Below, piece after piece: positions 61,144-64,000 of a DNA stretch of 64,000 nt. Each line of letters starts with the position of its first letter. Within the stretch, counting starts at the first letter, position 1. The stretch covers positions 15,917 to 79,916 of the forward strand of contig NZ_CAXBCK010000013.1 in assembly GCF_963974425.1 (NCBI RefSeq), in the 5' to 3' direction. This DNA is from Marixanthomonas sp963974425 (GTDB lineage Bacteria > Bacteroidota > Bacteroidia > Flavobacteriales > Flavobacteriaceae). The notes under the pieces are model-generated. The model had not been told where the DNA came from. It worked only from the letters and a program-made list of their open reading frames with translations, and did not search any database. A program made the translations under genes and the position numbers.

Positions 61144-61180
61144 ACGACACAGCTATTATTATAGAAAAATACTGTGTCGT
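61144..61180. repeat. Perfect 9-bp inverted repeat
   Basis: ACGACACAG (61144-61152) and CTGTGTCGT (61172-61180) separated by 19 bases. It lies between the HTH gene's stop and the TonB receptor promoter. No good T-run follows on the minus strand, so it may be a weak terminator or a DNA-binding site. Confidence 0.6.
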
Positions 61181-61212
61181 GACTATTTGTAAGAAGCTAG
61201 TAAGGTATTGCG

Positions 61213-61824
61213 TTAATTAATGGTAATATTTTCAATTACATCTATACATTGCCATATATGTTTAATATGCTTTTTGGGTTGTATGGCATAATCGAAGGGA
61301 TGGTAGTTCTTCAATGTAAATTCATTTATTTTTTTGTTGGTAATGGCTTTTTGTAATTCATCAACAATTAATTCTTCCGTTTCAAACTCAATTATATATA
61401 TCACCCCATCCGTAGTTTGATTCTTCCTTATCTTTTGTCCAAGCACCATGCTATCAGATTGCAAAGTGGGGTGATAAGAAAGAATGGATTGAAACAATGC
61501 TATATTTCGATTGGTATTAATAAGTTGAAATTCTTTAAAAATTTTAACCTCTGGCGGTTCAGCCAAAAGAGACTCTGTTTTTAACAATGGTTTTTCATTC
61601 TCATTATCAGCGCTAAACTTCTTTTCATCGAAAAATATATAGTTTAAATCCAGATTTTTAGATTCGCATAGCGCGATTATCTTGTTAAAATCTAGAGAAT
61701 CTCTTTTTTTCCAAGTAGAAAGCGTATTAGGCTTAATATCAATCAACTTACATAAGTTTTTATCTGTATTAATCGATAATTCTTCTTTTAATCGATCAAT
61801 TATATTAATCGCACTTTGAGACAT
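61213..61824 (-). CDS. Phage CI-like helix-turn-helix regulator
   Basis: A 203-residue protein. The first 60 residues form an HTH of the bacteriophage CI repressor family (IDRLKEELSINTDKNLCKLIDIKPNTLSTWKKRDSLDF). The C-terminal part (about 95-203) is beta-rich, like a sensor or LexA-like domain, but no Ser-Lys protease pair is evident. Related solo regulators are frequent in Bacteroidetes chromosomes. It is upstream of the iron operon on the same strand, about 230 bases from the receptor start. No other phage genes are near. Confidence 0.8.
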   Translation of the reverse strand: MSQSAINIIDRLKEELSINTDKNLCKLIDIKPNTLSTWKKRDSLDFNKIIALCESKNLDLNYIFFDEKKFSADNENEKPLLKTESLLAEPPEVKIFKEFQLINTNRNIALFQSILSYHPTLQSDSMVLGQKIRKNQTTDGVIYIIEFETEELIVDELQKAITNKKINEFTLKNYHPFDYAIQPKKHIKHIWQCIDVIENITIN

Positions 61825-62073
61825 TTAACATTTTTTTAAGAAAAGAATAGGATTTTTGGGATAATTTTATCACAACAAAAACTACTCTCAAATAATTAGC
61901 ATAAACAGTAATAGAAACTATTTCGTGTAATAGAAAATCTCGGCTTTTTCTGACTTTTTTAATATAGTCAGAACTCATTCAATATAAAATTTTTTTAATA
62001 AACATTAACTCTTTGTATAAAAATTATTAACTGAAATAAAACTAAAGCTTGTTTAATCCAAAATGTGACCCCA

Positions 62074-64000
62074 ATGATAATAAAACTACCTAAACTTTGT
62101 ATGTCAAGTTTAAAATATTTACTTCTATGTACAATATTTCTATTTAATCTTGCACAAAACGACCTTTATGCTCAAACTCAAGAATACGCCAATCAAGTAA
62201 CTTTTGAAGATCACGTTGATGATGCTATTAACGCTACCTTGCCAAATAATGACCCTGCTATCCTAAATTCATATGGTGGTCTTTTAATTGGGGGTGGCAG
62301 CTATACAGGTGAATTAGAGCTTCAATTTCCATCTACTATTCCCGCTAACACTACCTCTTTTATCCGAATAAACTTCAATGAAGATGTTTTAAATAGTTTA
62401 TTAGGTGGTTCATTAGGTGATTTGTTGGCCGATGTATTGGGTTCTATTATATTTGGAAACCACTATTTTGATGTAGAAGCACGATATTTTGATGGAAGTA
62501 CTAATACTACTGTCCTCTCTTCTACTTCAGCAGTACCTCCCTCTAATATTAACAGATACCGGATTGTTAAAGATAGTGAGGGAAATTTTTATATTGCCAT
62601 AACTCCAGACCAAGACTATAATAGAGTTTATATAAAAGATAACACAGATGCTCTTTTATTTGGAGATTTTAATAGTATGGATGTGTATCACGCTTCCTAT
62701 TTTACAGATAATCAATGTGCTATCAATCCTTTATTCACAGATTTTGATGGACAAGGATTAACTGTAGACCTCCTTGGTATTGGTGGTGCAGGCGTGACTA
62801 ACCCTGAATATGTTATAGACGAAAATCCTGATAATTTTTCTGAAATAAGTTTAGGACTTATAGGAGTATTAGCTTCTATACGTCAAAATGTATATTTCCC
62901 TAATTCCTATCAACCTGATCAAGAGTTTTCTGTTACTTTAAAAACCGACCCCACCTTAGTGACATTAGGGCTTTTAAATAATGTTCAGGTGATAGCCTAT
63001 AACGGAGGGACGGAAGTATATTCAGAAAACTTATCTTCAATTTTAAGTCTTGACTTATTAACCTTATTACAAAATGGTGAAAAAGCTGAAGTAGTATTCA
63101 CTCCTGGAGTCGCTTTCGACAGGGTAAGTGTTCGCCTTTCTTCCTTATTAAATGTAAATATTGCACAATCAATTGATGTCTATGAAATAGCTGTCGTAGG
63201 GCCAGATGCTCCCACAGCTGATGAAACGGACCAACAATTTTGTGTTGTTAATAATCCTACTGTTGCTGATATTGATGTAAATGAACCAAATGTAATTTGG
63301 TACGACCAGGCAACTGGCGGAACAGCTTACGACCCAACCGATGAATTAATTCATGGAAACTCTTATTATGGTGCTCAAATTGTCGACGGATGTGAAGGCG
63401 AAGATAGACTTGAAGTTACTGTTACTATCGAAGATGCTGCTACTCCAACTACTGACGAGACTACTCAGGACTTCTGTCTAATAGACAATCCAACAGTAGC
63501 CGATATAGATGTAAACGAACCAGATGTAACTTGGTATGACCAAGCAACGGGCGGAACAGCTTACGACCCAACCGATGCCTTAATCAATGGTAACATATAC
63601 TACGCATCATTGACTGATGCAACTTCAGGCTGTGAAAGTGCAGTGCGATTAGAAGTAACCGTAAACGTAGGGGATGCTGCTACTCCAACTACTGACGAGA
63701 CTACGCAAGATTTCTGTCTAATAGACAATCCAACAGTAGCCGATATAGATGTAAACGAACCAAACGTAACTTGGTATGACCAAGCAACGGGCGGAACAGC
63801 TTACGACCCAACCGATGCCTTAATCAATGGTAACATATACTACGCATCATTGACTGATGCAACTTCAGGCTGTGAAAGTGCAGTGCGATTAGAAGTAACC
63901 GTAAACGTAGGGGATGCTGCTACTCCAACTACTGACGAGACTACGCAAGATTTCTGTCTAATAGACAATCCAACAGTAGCCGATATAGATGTAAACGAAC
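62074..64000 (+). CDS. Large secreted repeat protein (adhesin-like), 5' part
   Basis: The frame is open from ATG 62074 to the window edge, giving over 640 residues. The next Met at 62101 would also leave a good signal peptide (SLKYLLLCTIFLFNLAQ), so the start is ambiguous. A ~375-residue N-terminal domain (ELELQFPSTIPANTTSFIRINF ... SVRLSSLLNVNIAQSIDVYEIAVVGPDAP) is followed by tandem Ig-like repeats of about 80 residues. Each has the pattern FC...NPTVADIDVNEP.V.WYDQATGG with conserved Cys at both ends. Similar proteins are SprB-like adhesins and T9SS cargo. A C-terminal sorting signal, if any, lies outside the window. Confidence 0.85.
   Translation, partial: MIIKLPKLCMSSLKYLLLCTIFLFNLAQNDLYAQTQEYANQVTFEDHVDDAINATLPNNDPAILNSYGGLLIGGGSYTGELELQFPSTIPANTTSFIRINFNEDVLNSLLGGSLGDLLADVLGSIIFGNHYFDVEARYFDGSTNTTVLSSTSAVPPSNINRYRIVKDSEGNFYIAITPDQDYNRVYIKDNTDALLFGDFNSMDVYHASYFTDNQCAINPLFTDFDGQGLTVDLLGIGGAGVTNPEYVIDENPDNFSEISLGLIGVLASIRQNVYFPNSYQPDQEFSVTLKTDPTLVTLGLLNNVQVIAYNGGTEVYSENLSSILSLDLLTLLQNGEKAEVVFTPGVAFDRVSVRLSSLLNVNIAQSIDVYEIAVVGPDAPTADETDQQFCVVNNPTVADIDVNEPNVIWYDQATGGTAYDPTDELIHGNSYYGAQIVDGCEGEDRLEVTVTIEDAATPTTDETTQDFCLIDNPTVADIDVNEPDVTWYDQATGGTAYDPTDALINGNIYYASLTDATSGCESAVRLEVTVNVGDAATPTTDETTQDFCLIDNPTVADIDVNEPNVTWYDQATGGTAYDPTDALINGNIYYASLTDATSGCESAVRLEVTVNVGDAATPTTDETTQDFCLIDNPTVADIDVNE
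63205..64000 (+). repeat. Coding tandem repeats, period 240 bases (first unit 228)
   Basis: Units begin at 63205, 63433, 63673 and 63913. The second and third differ at 5 of 240 bases (three silent, two giving Asp/Asn). The third and the visible 88 bases of the fourth are identical. The first unit is shorter by four codons and more diverged. The repeats continue past the window. Confidence 0.92.

Noticed and set aside
61213..61824. A prophage, suggested by the CI-like repressor
   Set aside because: No integrase, structural or lysis gene is near; solo CI-type regulators are common in these chromosomes.
63205..64000. CRISPR-like regular repeats
   Set aside because: The period is 240 bases with no unique spacers, and the units read through as protein repeats in one frame.

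Overview
The window looks like a chromosomal piece of a marine or soil Flavobacteriaceae-type Bacteroidetes. This rests on the A+T-rich intergenic DNA, starts without Shine-Dalgarno sequences, TAnnTTTG-type promoter elements, a T9SS C-terminal sorting domain, HmuY/TonB-receptor iron uptake, DUF4494, DUF4199, DUF6607, LytTR/LytS-type two-component genes and a long secreted repeat protein. No rRNA, tRNA, CRISPR array or complete insertion sequence was seen.

Layout. (1) 1-5.6 kb, mostly plus strand: the end of a PaiB-type FMN protein, membrane proteins, a flavodoxin-fold reductase, a short solute-binding lipoprotein coupled to a CDF metal exporter, a SemiSWEET, and a YqcI/YcgG heme protein next to a DUF1989 protein (possible guanidino-compound chemistry). 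(2) 5.6-27.9 kb: a dense block of general-stress genes. It holds MgtC, an SDR, a Rho_N-like protein, an operon of epimerase, VKOR-like protein, SPW protein and large catalase, CsbD-like, DUF2267, AI-2E-type permease, PQQ sugar dehydrogenase, tiny membrane proteins (DUF5670, YqaE), DUF892, EF-hand and very small hydrophilic proteins. Three AraC-type regulators and a DNA ligase D system split into three genes are in the same block. (3) 28-35.9 kb: an outer-membrane porin, a 1499-residue tandem UvrA-like ATPase, an interrupted M24 peptidase and DUF4494. (4) 36.2-50.9 kb: two tandem exported paralogues. Then comes a visibly G+C-richer segment with a polyprenyl synthase, a geranylgeranyl-reductase-like flavoprotein and five unrecognised leaderless proteins, four of which look like beta-sandwich proteins. 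A LytTR/histidine-kinase pair follows, facing away from four secreted proteins (one with a TonB-C-like domain, one with a LecA-like domain). (5) 51-61 kb: a seven-gene minus-strand iron/heme uptake operon (TonB receptor, two HmuY-like proteins, DUF6607, ankyrin, DUF2271, PepSY-flavoreductase) with a readable promoter. (6) 61.2-64 kb: a phage-repressor-like HTH gene and the start of a secreted adhesin with almost identical 240-base tandem repeats.

The most interesting candidate for an undescribed system is the isoprenoid/beta-sandwich cluster at 37964-43842. I infer, without proof, that it could build and coat a polyprenoid-containing membrane or granule. A second theme is gene interruption. 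One AraC gene carries a 4-bp tandem duplication, a small membrane gene and an M24 peptidase carry in-frame stops, LigD is split at an in-frame stop, and a glycosyltransferase lacks its middle. All lie between 12 and 35 kb.
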